Shown piece after piece: positions 1 through 13,159 of a stretch of 64,000 bases of DNA (its first letter is position 1; every line of letters begins with the position of its first letter). The position numbers and the translations under genes were made by a program. The DNA lies in assembly GCA_930367205.1 (NCBI GenBank), contig OV884009.1:122768639-122832638 (forward strand). Reading direction: 5' to 3'. The notes under the pieces are model-generated. The model was not told the DNA's origin. It worked only from the letters and a program-made list of their open reading frames with translations, and did no database searches. The stretch is from Acanthosoma haemorrhoidale. Taxonomy: Eukaryota; Arthropoda; Insecta; Hemiptera; Acanthosomatidae.

Positions 1-3000
1 AAAACTACATTGTATCCTCCCAACATAACATCACTATAAGCCAAAGTATTCCTCAATATTCTACTTTATTAGTTGGTTTCCCTCTCAAATCTATTATCTT
101 TTTCATACTTGCTGCAGAGTTGGTTTCATTGGTAGCCTACCGATGTAGCCTAGCTACATTTTACTGGAAAACGAGATCCTCCCCAAACCATCATCAAAAC
201 TACATTGTATCCTCCCAACATAACATCACTATAAGCCAAAGTATTCCTCAATATTCTACTTTATTAGTTGGTTTCCCTTTCAAATCTATTATCTTTTTCA
301 TACTTGCTGCAGAGTTGGTTTCATTGGTAGCCTACCGATGTAGCCTAGCTACATTTTACTGGAAAACGAGATCCTCCCCAAACCATCATCAAAACTACAT
401 TGTATCCTCCCAACATAACATCAATATAAGCCAAAGTATTCCTCAATATTCTACTTTATTAGTTGGTTTCCCTCTCAAATCTATTATCTTTTTCATACTT
501 GCTGCAGAGTTGGTTTCATTGGTAGCCTACCGATGTAGCCTAGCTACATTTTACTGGAAAACGAGATCCTCCCCAAACCATCATCAAAACTATATTGTAT
601 CCTCCCACCATAACATCACTATAAGCCAAAGTATTCCTCAATATTCTACTTTATTAGTGGGTTTCCCTCTCAAATCCATTATCTATTTCATACTTGCTGC
701 AGAGTGGGTTTCATTGGTAGCCTACCGATGTAGCCTAGCTACATTTTACTTGAAAACGAGATCCTCCCCAAACCATCATCAAAACTACATTGTATCCTCC
801 CAACATAACATCACTATAAGCCAAAGTATTCCTCAATATTCTACTTTATTAGTGGGTTTCCCTCTCAAATCCATTATCTATTTCATACTTGCTGCAGAGT
901 GGGTTTCATTGGTAGCCTACCGATGTAGCCTAGCTACATTTTACTGGAAAACGAGATCCTCCCCAAACCATCATCAAAACTACATTGTATCCTCCCAACA
1001 TAACATCACTATAAGCCAAAGTATTCCTCAATATTCTACTTTATTAGTGGGTTTCCCTCTCAAATCCATTATCTATTTCATACTTGCTGCAGAGTGGGTT
1101 TCATTGGTAGCCTACCGATGTAGCCTAGCTACATTTTACTGGAAAACGAGATCCTCCCCAAACCATCATCAAAACTACATTGTATCCTCCCAACATAACA
1201 TCACTATAAACCAAAGTATTCCTTAATATTCTACTTTATTAGTGGGTTTCCTTTTCAAATCAATTATCTTTTTCATACTTGCTGCAGAGTGGGTTTCATT
1301 GGTAGCCTACCGATGTAGCCTTGCTACATTTTACTGGAAAACGAGATCCTCCCCAAACCATCATCAAAACTATATTGTATCCTCCCAACATAACATCACT
1401 ATAAGCCAAAGTATTCCTCAATATTCTACTTTATTAGTGGGTTTCCCTCTCAAATCCATTATCTATTTCATACTTGCTGCAGAGTGGGTTTCATTGGTAG
1501 CCAACCGATGTAGCCTAGCTACATTTTACTGGAAATTAGATCCTCCCCAAACCATCATCAAAACTATTTTGTATCCTCCCAAAATAACATCACTATAAGC
1601 CAAAGTATTCCTCAATATTCTACTTTATTAGTTGGTTTCCCTTTCAAATCTATTATCTTTTTCATACTTGCTGCAGAGTTGGTTTCATTGGTAGCCTACC
1701 GATGTAGCCTAGCTACATTTTACTGGAAAACGAGATCCTCCCCAAACCATCATCAAAACTACATTGTATCCTCCCAACATAACATCACTATAAGCCAAAG
1801 TATTCCTCAATATTCTACTTTATTAGTGGGTTTCCCTCTCAAATCCATTATCTATTTCATACTTGCTGCCGAGTGGGTTTCATTGGTAGCCTACCGATGT
1901 AGCCTAGCTACATTTTACTGGAAAACGAGATCCTCCCCAAACCATCATCAAAACTACATTGTATCCTCCCAACATAACATCACTATAAGCCAAAGTATTC
2001 CTCAATATTCTACTTTATTAGTGGGTTTCCCTCTCAAATCCATTATCTATTTCATACTTGCTGCAGAGTGGGTTTCATTGGTAGCCTACCGATGTAGCCT
2101 AGCTACATTTTACTGGAAAACGAGATCCTCCCCAAACCATCATCAAAACTACATTGTATCCTCCCAACATAACATCACTATAAACCAAAGTATTCCTTAA
2201 TATTCTACTTTATTAGTGGGTTTCCTTTTCAAATCAATTATCTTTTTCATACTTGCTGCAGAGTTGGTTTCATTGGTAGCCTACCGATGTAGCCTAGCTA
2301 CATTTTACTGGAAAACGAGATCCTCCCCAAACCATCATCAAAACTACATTGTATGCTCCCAACATAACATCACTATAAGCCAAAGTATTCCTCAATATTC
2401 TACTTTATTAGTTGGTTTCCCTTTCAAATCTATTATCTTTTTCATACTTGCTGCAGAGTTGGTTTCATTGGTAGCCTACCGATGTAGCCTAGCTACATTT
2501 TACTGGAAAACGAGATCCTCCCCAAACCATCATCAAAACTACATTGTATCCTCCCAACATAACATCACTATAAGCCAAAGTATTCCTCAATATTCTACTT
2601 TATTAGTGGGTTTCCCTCTCAAATCCATTATCTATTTCATACTTGCTGCCGAGTGGGTTTCATTGGTAGCCTACCGATGTAGCCTAGCTACATTTTACTG
2701 GAAAACGAGATCCTCCCCAAACCATCATCAAAACTACATTGTATCCTCCCAACATAACATCACTATAAGCCAAAGTATTCCTCAATATTCTACTTTATTA
2801 GTGGGTTTCCCTCTCAAATCCATTATCTATTTCATACTTGCTGCAGAGTGGGTTTCATTGGTAGCCTACCGATGTAGCCTAGCTACATTTTACTGGAAAA
2901 CGAGATCCTCCCCAAACCATCATCAAAACTACATTGTATCCTCCCAACATAACATCACTATAAACCAAAGTATTCCTTAATATTCTACTTTATTAGTGGG

Positions 3001-6000
3001 TTTCCTTTTCAAATCAATTATCTTTTTCATACTTGCTGCAGAGTTGGTTTCATTGGTAGCCTACCGATGTAGCCTAGCTACATTTTACTGGAAAACGAGA
3101 TCCTCCCCAAACCATCATCAAAACTACATTGTATGCTCCCAACATAACATCACTATAAGCCAAAGTATTCCTCAATATTCTACTTTATTAGTGGGTTTCC
3201 CTCTCAAATCTATTATCTTTTTCATACTTGCTGCAGAGTTGGTTTCATTGGTAGCCTACCGATGTAGCCTAGCTACATTTTACTGGAAAACGAGATCCTC
3301 CCCAAACCATCATCAAAACTACATTGTATCCTCCCAACATAACATCACTATAAGCCAAAGTATTCCTCAATATTCTACTTTATTAGTTGGTTTCCCTCTC
3401 AAATCTATTATCTTTTTCATACTTGATGCAGAGTTGGTTTCATTGGTAGCCTACCGATGTAGCCTAGCTACATTTTACTGGAAAACGAGATCCTCCCCAA
3501 ACCATCATCAAAACTACATTGTATCCTCCCAACATAACATCACTATAAGCCAAAGTATTCCTCAATATTCTACTTTATTAGTTGGTTTCCCTCTCAAATC
3601 TATTATCTTTTTCATACTTGCTGCAGAGTTGGTTTCATTGGTAGCCTACCGATGTAGCCTAGCTACATTTTACTGGAAAACGAGATCCTCCCCAAACCAT
3701 CATCAAAACTATATTGTATCCTCCCAACATAACATCACTATAAGCCAAAGTATTCCTCAATATTCTACTTTATTAGTGGGTTTCCCTCTCAAATCCATTA
3801 TCTATTTCATACTTGCTGCAGAGTGGGTTTCATTGGTAGCCTACCGATGTAGCCTAGCTACATTTTACTGGAAAACGAGATCCTCCCCAAACCATCATCA
3901 AAACTACATTGTATCCTCCCAACATAACATCACTATAAACCAAAGTATTCCTTAATATTCTACTTTATTAGTGGGTTTCCTTTTCAAATCAATTATCTTT
4001 TTCATACTTGCTGCAGAGTTGGTTTCATTGGTAGCCTACCGATGTAGCCTAGCTACATTTTACTGGAAAACGAGATCCTCCCCAAACCATCATCAAAACT
4101 ACATTGTATGCTCCCAACATAACATCACTATAAGCCAAAGTATTCCTCAATATTCTACTTTATTAGTTGGTTTCCCTCTCAAATCTATTATCTTTTTCAT
4201 ACTTGCTGCAGAGTTGGTTTCATTGGTAGCCTACCGATGTAGCCTAGCTACATTTTACTGGAAAACGAGATCCTCCCCAAACCATCATCAAAACTACATT
4301 GTATCCTCCCAACATAACATCACTATAAGCCAAAGTATTCCTCAATATTCTACTTTATTAGTTGGTTTCCCTCTCAAATCTATTATCTTTTTCATACTTG
4401 CTGCAGAGTTGGTTTCATTGGTAGCCTACCGATGTAGCCTAGCTACATTTTACTGGAAAACGAGATCCTCCCAAAACCATCATCAAAACTACATTGTATC
4501 CTCCCAACATAACATCACTATAAGCCAAAGTATTCCTCAATATTCTACTTTATTAGTTGGTTTCCCTCTCAAATCTATTATCTTTTTCATACTTGCTGCA
4601 GAGTTGGTTTCATTGGTAGCCTACCGATGTAGCCTAGCTACATTTTACTGGAAAACGAGATCCTCCCCAAACCATCATCAAAACTATATTGTATCCTCCC
4701 AACATAACATCACTATAAGCCAAAGTATTCCTCAATATTCTACTTTATTAGTGGGTTTCCCTCTCAAATCCATTATCTATTTCATACTTGCTGCAGAGTG
4801 GGTTTCATTGGTAGCCTACCGATGTAGCCTAGCTACATTTTACTGGAAAACGAGATCCTCCCCAAACCATCATCAAAACTACATTGTATCCTCCCAACAT
4901 AACATCACTATAAGCCAAAGTATTCCTCAATATTCTACTTTATTAGTTGGTTTCCCTCTCAAATCTATTATCTTTTTCATACTTGCTGCAGAGTTGGTTT
5001 CATTGGTAGCCTACCGATGTAGCCTAGCTACATTTTACTGGAAAACGAGATCCTCCCCAAACCATCATCAAAACTACATTGTATCCTCCCAACATAACAT
5101 CACTATAAGCCAAAGTATTCCTCAATATTCTACTTTATTAGTTGGTTTCCCTTTCAAATCTATTATCTTTTTCATACTTGCTGCAGAGTTGGTTTCATTG
5201 GTAGCCTACCGATGTAGCCTAGCTACATTTTACTGGAAAACGAGATCCTCCCCAAACCATCATCAAAACTATATTGTATCCTCCCAACATAACATCACTA
5301 TAAGCCAAAGTATTCCTCAATATTCTACTTTATTAGTGGGTTTCCCTCTCAAATCCATTATCTATTTCATACTTGCTGCAGAGTGGGTTTCATTGGTAGC
5401 CTACCGATGTAGCCTAGCTACATTTTACTGGAAAACGAGATCCTCCCCAAACCATCATCAAAACTATATTGTATCCTCCCAACATAACATCACTATAAGC
5501 CAAAGTATTCCTCAATATTCTACTTTATTAGTTGGTTTCCCTCTCCAATCTATTATCTTTTTCATACTTGCTGCAGAGTGGGTTTCATTGGTAGCCTACC
5601 GATGTAGCCTTGCTACATTTTACTGGAAAACGAGATCCTCACCAAACCATCATCAAAACTATATTGTATCCTCCCAACATAACATCACTATAAGCCAAAG
5701 TATTCCTCAATATTCTACTTTATTAGTTGGTTTCCCTTTCAAATCTATTATCTTTTTCATACTTGCTGCAGAGTTGGTTTCATTGGTAGCCTACCGATGT
5801 AGCCTAGCTACATTTTACTGGAAAACGAGATCCTCCCCAAACCATCATCAAAACTACATTGTATCCTCCCAACATAACATCACTATAAGCCAAAGTATTC
5901 CTCAATATTCTACTTTATTAGTTGGTTTCCCTCTCAAATCTATTATCTTTTTCATACTTGCTGCAGAGTTGGTTTCATTGGTAGCCTACCGATGTAGCCT

Positions 6001-7409
6001 AGCTACATTTTACTGGAAAACGAGATCCTCCCCAAACCATCATCAAAACTACATTGTATGCTCCCAACATAACATCACTATAAGCCAAAGTATTCCTCAA
6101 TATTCTACTTTATTAGTTGGTTTCCCTTTCAAATCTATTATCTTTTTCATACTTGCTGCAGAGTTGGTTTCATTGGTAGCCTACCGATGTAGCCTAGCTA
6201 CATTTTACTGGAAAACGAGATCCTCCCCAAACCATCATCAAAACTACATTGTATCCTCCCAACATAACATCACTATAAGCCAAAGTATTCCTCAATATTC
6301 TACTTTATTAGTTGGTTTCCCTCTCAAATCTATTATCTTTTTCATACTTGCTGCAGAGTTGGTTTCATTGGTAGCCTACCGATGTAGCCTAGCTACATTT
6401 TACTGGAAAACGAGATCCTCCCCAAACCATCATCAAAACTACATTGTATCCTCCCAACATAACATCACTATAAGCCAAAGTATTCCTCAATATTCTACTT
6501 TATTAGTTGGTTTCCCTCTCAAATCTATTATCTTTTTCATACTTGCTGCAGAGTTGGTTTCATTGGTAGCCTACCGATGTAGCCTAGCTACATTTTACTG
6601 GAAAACGAGATCCTCCCCAAACCATCATCAAAACTATATTGTATCCTCCCAACATAACATCACTATAAGCCAAAGTATTCCTCAATATTCTACTTTATTA
6701 GTTGGTTTCCCTCTCAAATCTATTATCTTTTTCATACTTGCTGCAGAGTTGGTTTCATTGGTAGTCTACCGATGTAGCCTAGCTACATTTTACTGGAAAA
6801 CGAGATCCTCCCCAAACCATCATCAAAACTATATTGTATCCTCCCAACATAACATCACTATAAGCCAAAGTATTCCTCAATATTCTACTTTATTAGTGGG
6901 TTTCCCTCTCAAATCCATTATCTTTTTCATACTTGCTGCAGAGTGGGTTTTATTGGTAGCCTACCGATGTAGCCTAGCTACATTTTACTGGAAAACGAGA
7001 TCCTCCCCAAACCATCATCAAAACTACATTGTATCCTCCCAACATAACATCACTATAAGCCAAAGTATTCCTCAATATTCTACTTTATTAGTGGGTTTCC
7101 CTCTCAAATCCATAATCTATTTCATACTTGCTGCAGAGTGGGTTTCATTGGTAGCCTACCGATGTAGCCTAGCTACATTTTACTGGAAAACGAGATCCTC
7201 CCCAAACCATCATCAAAACTACATTGTATCCTCCCAACATAACATCACTATAAGCCAAAGTATTCCTCAATATTCTACTTTATTAGTGGGTTTCCCTCTC
7301 AAATCCATTATCTATTTCATACTTGCTGCAGAGTGGGTTTCATTGGTAGCCTACCGATGTAGCCTAGCTACATTTTACTGGAAAACGAGATCCTCCCCAA
7401 ACCATCATC

Positions 7410-8774
7410 AAAACTACATTGTATGCTCCCAACATAACATCACTATAAGCCAAAGTATTCCTCAATATTCTACTTTATTAGTTGGTTTCCCTCTCAAATC
7501 TATTATCTTTTTCATACTTGCTGCAGAGTTGGTTTCATTGGTAGCCTACCGATGTAGCCTAGCTACATTTTACTGGAAAACGAGATCCTCCCCAAACCAT
7601 CATCAAAACTACATTGTATGCTCCCAACATAACATCACTATAAGCCAAAGTATTCCTCAATATTCTACTTTATTAGTGGGTTTCCCTCTCAAATCCATTA
7701 TCTATTTCATACTTGCTGCAGAGTGGGTTTCATTGGTAGCCTACCGATGTAGCCTAGCTACATTTTACTGGAAAACGAGATCCTCCCCAAACCATCATCA
7801 AAACTACATTGTATCCTCCCAACATAACATCACTATAAGCCAAAGTATTCCTCAATATTCTACTTTATTAGTTGGTTTCCCTCTCAAATCTATTATCTTT
7901 TTCATACTTGCTGCAGAGTTGTTTTCATTGGTAGCCTACCGATGTAGCCTAGCTACATTTTACTGGAAAACGAGATCCTCCCCAAACCATCATCAAAACT
8001 ACATTGTATCCTCCCAACATAACATCACTATAAGCCAAAGTATTCCTCAATATTCTACTTTATTAGTTGGTTTCCCTTTCAAATCTATTATCTTTTTCAT
8101 ACTTGCTGCAGAGTTGGTTTCATTGGTAGCCTACCGATGTAGCCTAGCTACATTTTACTGGAAAACGAGATCCTCCCCAAACCATCATCAAAACTACATT
8201 GTATCCTCCCAACATAACATCAATATAAGCCAAAGTATTCCTCAATATTCTACTTTATTAGTTGGTTTCCCTCTCAAATCTATTATCTTTTTCATACTTG
8301 CTGCAGAGTTGGTTTCATTGGTAGCCTACCGATGTAGCCTAGCTACATTTTACTGGAAAACGAGATCCTCCCCAAACCATCATCAAAACTATATTGTATC
8401 CTCCCACCATAACATCACTATAAGCCAAAGTATTCCTCAATATTCTACTTTATTAGTGGGTTTCCCTCTCAAATCCATTATCTATTTCATACTTGCTGCA
8501 GAGTGGGTTTCATTGGTAGCCTACCGATGTAGCCTAGCTACATTTTACTGGAAAACGAGATCCTCCCCAAACCATCATCAAAACTACATTGTATCCTCCC
8601 AACATAACATCACTATAAGCCAAAGTATTCCTCAATATTCTACTTTATTAGTGGGTTTCCCTCTCAAATCCATTATCTATTTCATACTTGCTGCAGAGTG
8701 GGTTTCATTGGTAGCCTACCGATGTAGCCTAGCTACATTTTACTGGAAAACGAGATCCTCCCCAAACCATCATC
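7410..8774 (+). repeat. Higher-order satellite block, copy A (7 monomers)
   Basis: Seven consecutive 195-bp monomers carry a characteristic order of private variants: two units with GTATGC instead of GTATCC, a plain unit, a unit with CCCTTTCAAATC, a unit with CATCAATATAAG, a unit with CCCACCATAAC, and a plain unit. The same order recurs immediately downstream with one unit missing, so this is a higher-order repeat made by unequal exchange. Confidence 0.8.
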
Positions 8775-9944
8775 AAAACTACATTGTATGCTCCCAACAT
8801 AACATCACTATAAGCCAAAGTATTCCTCAATATTCTACTTTATTAGTTGGTTTCCCTCTCAAATCTATTATCTTTTTCATACTTGCTGCAGAGTTGGTTT
8901 CATTGGTAGCCTACCGATGTAGCCTAGCTACATTTTACTGGAAAACGAGATCCTCCCCAAACCATCATCAAAACTACATTGTATGCTCCCAACATAACAT
9001 CACTATAAGCCAAAGTATTCCTCAATATTCTACTTTATTAGTGGGTTTCCCTCTCAAATCCATTATCTATTTCATACTTGCTGCAGAGTGGGTTTCATTG
9101 GTAGCCTACCGATGTAGCCTAGCTACATTTTACTGGAAAACGAGATCCTCCCCAAACCATCATCAAAACTACATTGTATCCTCCCAACATAACATCACTA
9201 TAAGCCAAAGTATTCCTCAATATTCTACTTTATTAGTTGGTTTCCCTCTCAAATCTATTATCTTTTTCATACTTGCTGCAGAGTTGGTTTCATTGGTAGC
9301 CTACCGATGTAGCCTAGCTACATTTTACTGGAAAACGAGATCCTCCCCAAACCATCATCAAAACTACATTGTATCCTCCCAACATAACATCAATATAAGC
9401 CAAAGTATTCCTCAATATTCTACTTTATTAGTTGGTTTCCCTCTCAAATCTATTATCTTTTTCATACTTGCTGCAGAGTTGGTTTCATTGGTAGCCTACC
9501 GATGTAGCCTAGCTACATTTTACTGGAAAACGAGATCCTCCCCAAACCATCATCAAAACTATATTGTATCCTCCCACCATAACATCACTATAAGCCAAAG
9601 TATTCCTCAATATTCTACTTTATTAGTGGGTTTCCCTCTCAAATCCATTATCTATTTCATACTTGCTGCAGAGTGGGTTTCATTGGTAGCCTACCGATGT
9701 AGCCTAGCTACATTTTACTGGAAAACGAGATCCTCCCCAAACCATCATCAAAACTACATTGTATCCTCCCAACATAACATCACTATAAGCCAAAGTATTC
9801 CTCAATATTCTACTTTATTAGTGGGTTTCCCTCTCAAATCCATTATCTATTTCATACTTGCTGCAGAGTGGGTTTCATTGGTAGCCTACCGATGTAGCCT
9901 AGCTACATTTTACTGGAAAACGAGATCCTCCCCAAACCATCATC
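8775..9944 (+). repeat. Higher-order satellite block, copy B (6 monomers)
   Basis: This block repeats the variant order of the preceding one (GTATGC twice, plain, CATCAATATAAG, CCCACCATAAC, plain) but lacks the CCCTTTCAAATC monomer. The distance between matching variants is 1,365 bp (7 units) at the start and 1,170 bp (6 units) at the CATCAATATAAG unit. A third, partial copy of the series is visible at about 200-1,000. Confidence 0.78.
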
Positions 9945-11236
9945 AAAACTACATTGTATCCTCCCAACATAACATCACTATAAACCAAAGTATTCCTTAA
10001 TATTCTACTTTATTAGTGGGTTTCCTTTTCAAATCAATTATCTTTTTCATACTTGCTGCAGAGTGGGTTTCATTGGTAGCCCACCGATGTAGCCTTGCTA
10101 CATTTTACTGGAAAACGAGATCCTCCCCAAACCATCATCAAAACTATATTGTATCCTCCCAACATAACATCACTATAAGCCAAAGTATTCCTCAATATTC
10201 TACTTTATTAGTTGGTTTCCCTCTCAAATCTATTATCTTTTTCATACTTGCTGCAGAGTGGGTTTCATTGGTAGCCTACCGATGTAGCCTTGCTACATTT
10301 TACTGGAAAACGAGATCCTCACCAAACCATCATCAAAACTATATTGTATCCTCCCAACATAACATCACTATAAGCCAAAGTATTCCTCAATATTCTACTT
10401 TCTTAGTTGGTTTCCCTTTCAAATCTATTATCTTTTTTATACTTGCTGCAGAGTTGGTTTCATTGGTAGCCTACCGATGTAGCCTAGCTACATTTTACTG
10501 GAAAACGAGATCCTCCCCAAACCATCATCAAAACTACATTGTATCCTCCCAACATAACATCACTATAAGCCAAAGTTTTCCTCAATATTCTACTTTATTA
10601 GTGGGTTTCCCTCTCAAATCCATTATCTATTTCATACTTGCTGCAGAGTGGGTTTCATTGGTAGCCAACCGATGTAGCCTAGCTACATTTTACTGGAAAT
10701 TAGATCCTCCCCAAACCATCATCAAAACTATTTTGTATCCTCCCAAAATAACATCACTATAAGCCAAAGTATTCCTCAATATTCTACTTTATTAGTTGGT
10801 TTTCCTCTCAAATCTATTATCTTTTTCATACTTGCTGCAGAGTGGGTTTCATTGGTAGCCTACCGATGTAGCCTTGCTACATTTTACTGGAAAACGAGAT
10901 CCTCCCCAAACCATCATCAAAACTACATTGTATCCTCCCAACATAACATCACTATAAGCCAAAGTTTTCCTCAATATTCTACTTTATTAGTGGGTTTCCC
11001 TCTCAAATCCATTATCTATTTCATACTTGCTGCAGAGTGGGTTTCATTGGTAGCCAACCGATATAGCCTAGCTACATTTTACTGGAAATTAGATCCTCCC
11101 CAAACCATCATCAAAACTATTTTGTATCCTCCCAAAATAACATCACTATAAGCCAAAGTATTCCTCAATATTCTACTTTATTAGTTGGTTTTCCTCTCAA
11201 ATCTATTATCTTTTTCATACTTGCTGCAGAGTGGGT

Positions 11237-13149
11237 TTTGTTTTTTGATTTTTTAAAATTAATTATAAAATGTTTCTAGATTTCAAAATGCCTAAATTTA
11301 AGTGAAGTAAAAAATCTCCTATCTCAGTGAGTTTCCAAATTAAACATTTAAATTACCTATTGTATTATTGCTATGTGTTATTATACTATCATTAGAGCTG
11401 ATACTCCTTTTAAAAAAATCAATGATGGAGAATTCAATAATTTCTTTTGGAATATTATATTGGTCAAGGAATGCTCTATAAAATAAAATTTTTGAAATGA
11501 AACAAACATTGCCTTCTAAAGTTGAGAATGGCTAAAATTCTAGATACAATCAAAGATTTGGTTGCGTAGCCGATGTCAGTTTCGATAGACAAACCTACTG
11601 ATGCCATTTTTTACCAACCAGATGTTCTTATTGTAATAATAAACTATAATTAAAGGTTTATTTGCTGGAATATGTACAGTTTTTGAGAAGTGAAAAATAT
11701 TTTAAGTGATAAAATTTAATTTTTATTGAAACTCTATTTTCAACAAAGCAACCTTTATTGAGTGTCATAATTCTTAACAAAATTTATTTTTATTTTATAT
11801 ATTTTTTAAATTCACCTTTGATCAGAAATAAGGATATTCAGATGTAATTAATACAACTTGTGTATACAATATTTTTACCCATAAATATATACCATGCAAC
11901 TGGTACATACAATATTTATAGCCATAAATATGTACCATACAACTCCTATATGCAATATTTATAGCCATAAATATGTACCATAAAACGTTTATAACAATAT
12001 TTATAGCCATGCAGATTACACATCATTACAACTAACCTTTATAGAGTGTCATAATACCTAACAAAATTTATTTTTATTTTATATATTTTTTTTAATTCAC
12101 ATTTGCTCAGAAATAAGTATAATCACATGTATATATTTTCTGTTTTTTACTACTTATGAATCTGTCCTCTATTCAAATTTTCGTTGAACCATTTAGTCCT
12201 GTCAGTCAGGGGTTGTCAAATCTACGTGTCGAGATAAAGTTTTGGTTATTCCATATTTTACTTTCAATATAAGTGAAAATGAAGATTGGCTAGTCATACC
12301 AAGTAATGTATATCAAGGAAATATATAATTATTTTTGCATCAGAAGCATTTCTCTATCCACTGGATGACAACTAAAATTATAATAATTTGAACCTGCAGA
12401 TAAATCATTGAAATATATTCTTGTATTTAAAGTAGGATGCAGTTATGGTTAGTGCCCTCATGCATCAGTAGGATTCACTTGTTTGTTCCTTTATCAGTCA
12501 TGTTGTGACATAAGTAGGCCAACAGCCATGAGTCTGTATGTGGAAGATAGAACCATGGGCTAGACCAGGGAAACCATCATGGAAGGAAGAAAGAAGCAAT
12601 GAAGACAATCCATCATCAAAGAATAGTCATATCATTATTATTTATATTTGGTAATTATTATTTTTAACCATATGAAACTCTCGAACCATTTGTTTCTGAT
12701 TTCCTAGTGAACTATGCAGGGGAAGCTTGTCTTTTATGAAATTAGGAATCACAAAAAGAACGAAATATCAAGAAAAAATTATATTTTGAGTTAAAGCTAC
12801 AAAAATCAACTTATACATATACCTAATTCAATTTATATAATATTTCATATCATCATATTGAGGATAGGGTTCGATGACGGCATAGCAGATTGGAAGGACT
12901 GGACTGCACGCTTGTGTTAGATTCATAGCCTGTACTGTCTCATATGGACTCTCAATATTGTCTGCCCAAAGCACTAAAACCCGCAATATGGCTTAAGGAT
13001 CCAAACTATGTGCTGATAACAAAATAAATGCGGTCTTGGAGATACTTAGTTATCTGAATAGTATTTCCATATGCATAATATCATCACAATGTATTTTATA
13101 AAACTTTTCAAATAGTAACGTAATGCACTAGGACCATATTGAACCCTCA
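11237..13149. other. AT-rich non-coding stretch right of the satellite
   Basis: I see no exon, ORF with family resemblance, or RNA gene here. It contains the minisatellite and direct repeat listed separately (11,750-12,120). It lies upstream of an internal exon of the receptor gene, so it is probably intronic. Confidence 0.6.
11750..12120. repeat. Direct repeat of about 85 bp flanking a 43-bp minisatellite
   Basis: About 85 bp at 11,750-11,834 (starting AACCTTTATTGAGTGTCATAA) is repeated with few differences at 12,034-12,120. Between them a 43-bp unit containing CAATATTTATAGCCATAAAT starts at 11,867, 11,910, 11,953 and 11,995. The arrangement suggests a local duplication, or the ends of a small unidentified element. 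Confidence 0.8.
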
Positions 13150-13159
13150 GATAATATAA
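13150..13159. repeat. Target-site duplication, left copy (GATAATATAA)
   Basis: These 10 bp immediately precede the Jockey fragment and are repeated exactly right after it at 14,547-14,556. Confidence 0.85.

Larger units (their letters stand above)
1..11236 (+). repeat. 195-bp tandem satellite array (about 57 monomers, left end outside window)
   Basis: The same unit recurs every 195 bp: the landmark AAAACTACATTG starts at 1, 196, 391 and so on, with only a few substitutions per monomer. Each unit carries a PstI-like CTGCAG, an AT-rich body, and a 7-bp dyad ATGTAGC-CTA-GCTACAT. Because 195 is a multiple of three and the unit lacks stops in one + frame, the array stays open for very long stretches (up to 3,971-10,000), but that frame contains no ATG codon, so I do not read it as a protein. 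A few monomers are 194 bp (around 1,530, 10,700 and 11,085), which breaks the frame. The array ends abruptly at about 11,236 in AT-rich sequence. Strand is arbitrary. Confidence 0.98.

Noticed and set aside
3971..10000. A 2,009-codon ORF (and similar ORFs at 120-1,226, 2,216-3,955 and 10,016-11,151) as a giant repeat protein
   Set aside because: It is the satellite read in its one open frame. There is no ATG in that frame, and the repeat period explains the openness.
1..11236. CRISPR-like array
   Set aside because: Units are 195 bp and nearly identical throughout, with no short-repeat/unique-spacer alternation, and the DNA is eukaryotic.
11822..12010. Minus-strand ORF of 62 codons
   Set aside because: Its repetitive residues come from the 43-bp minisatellite.
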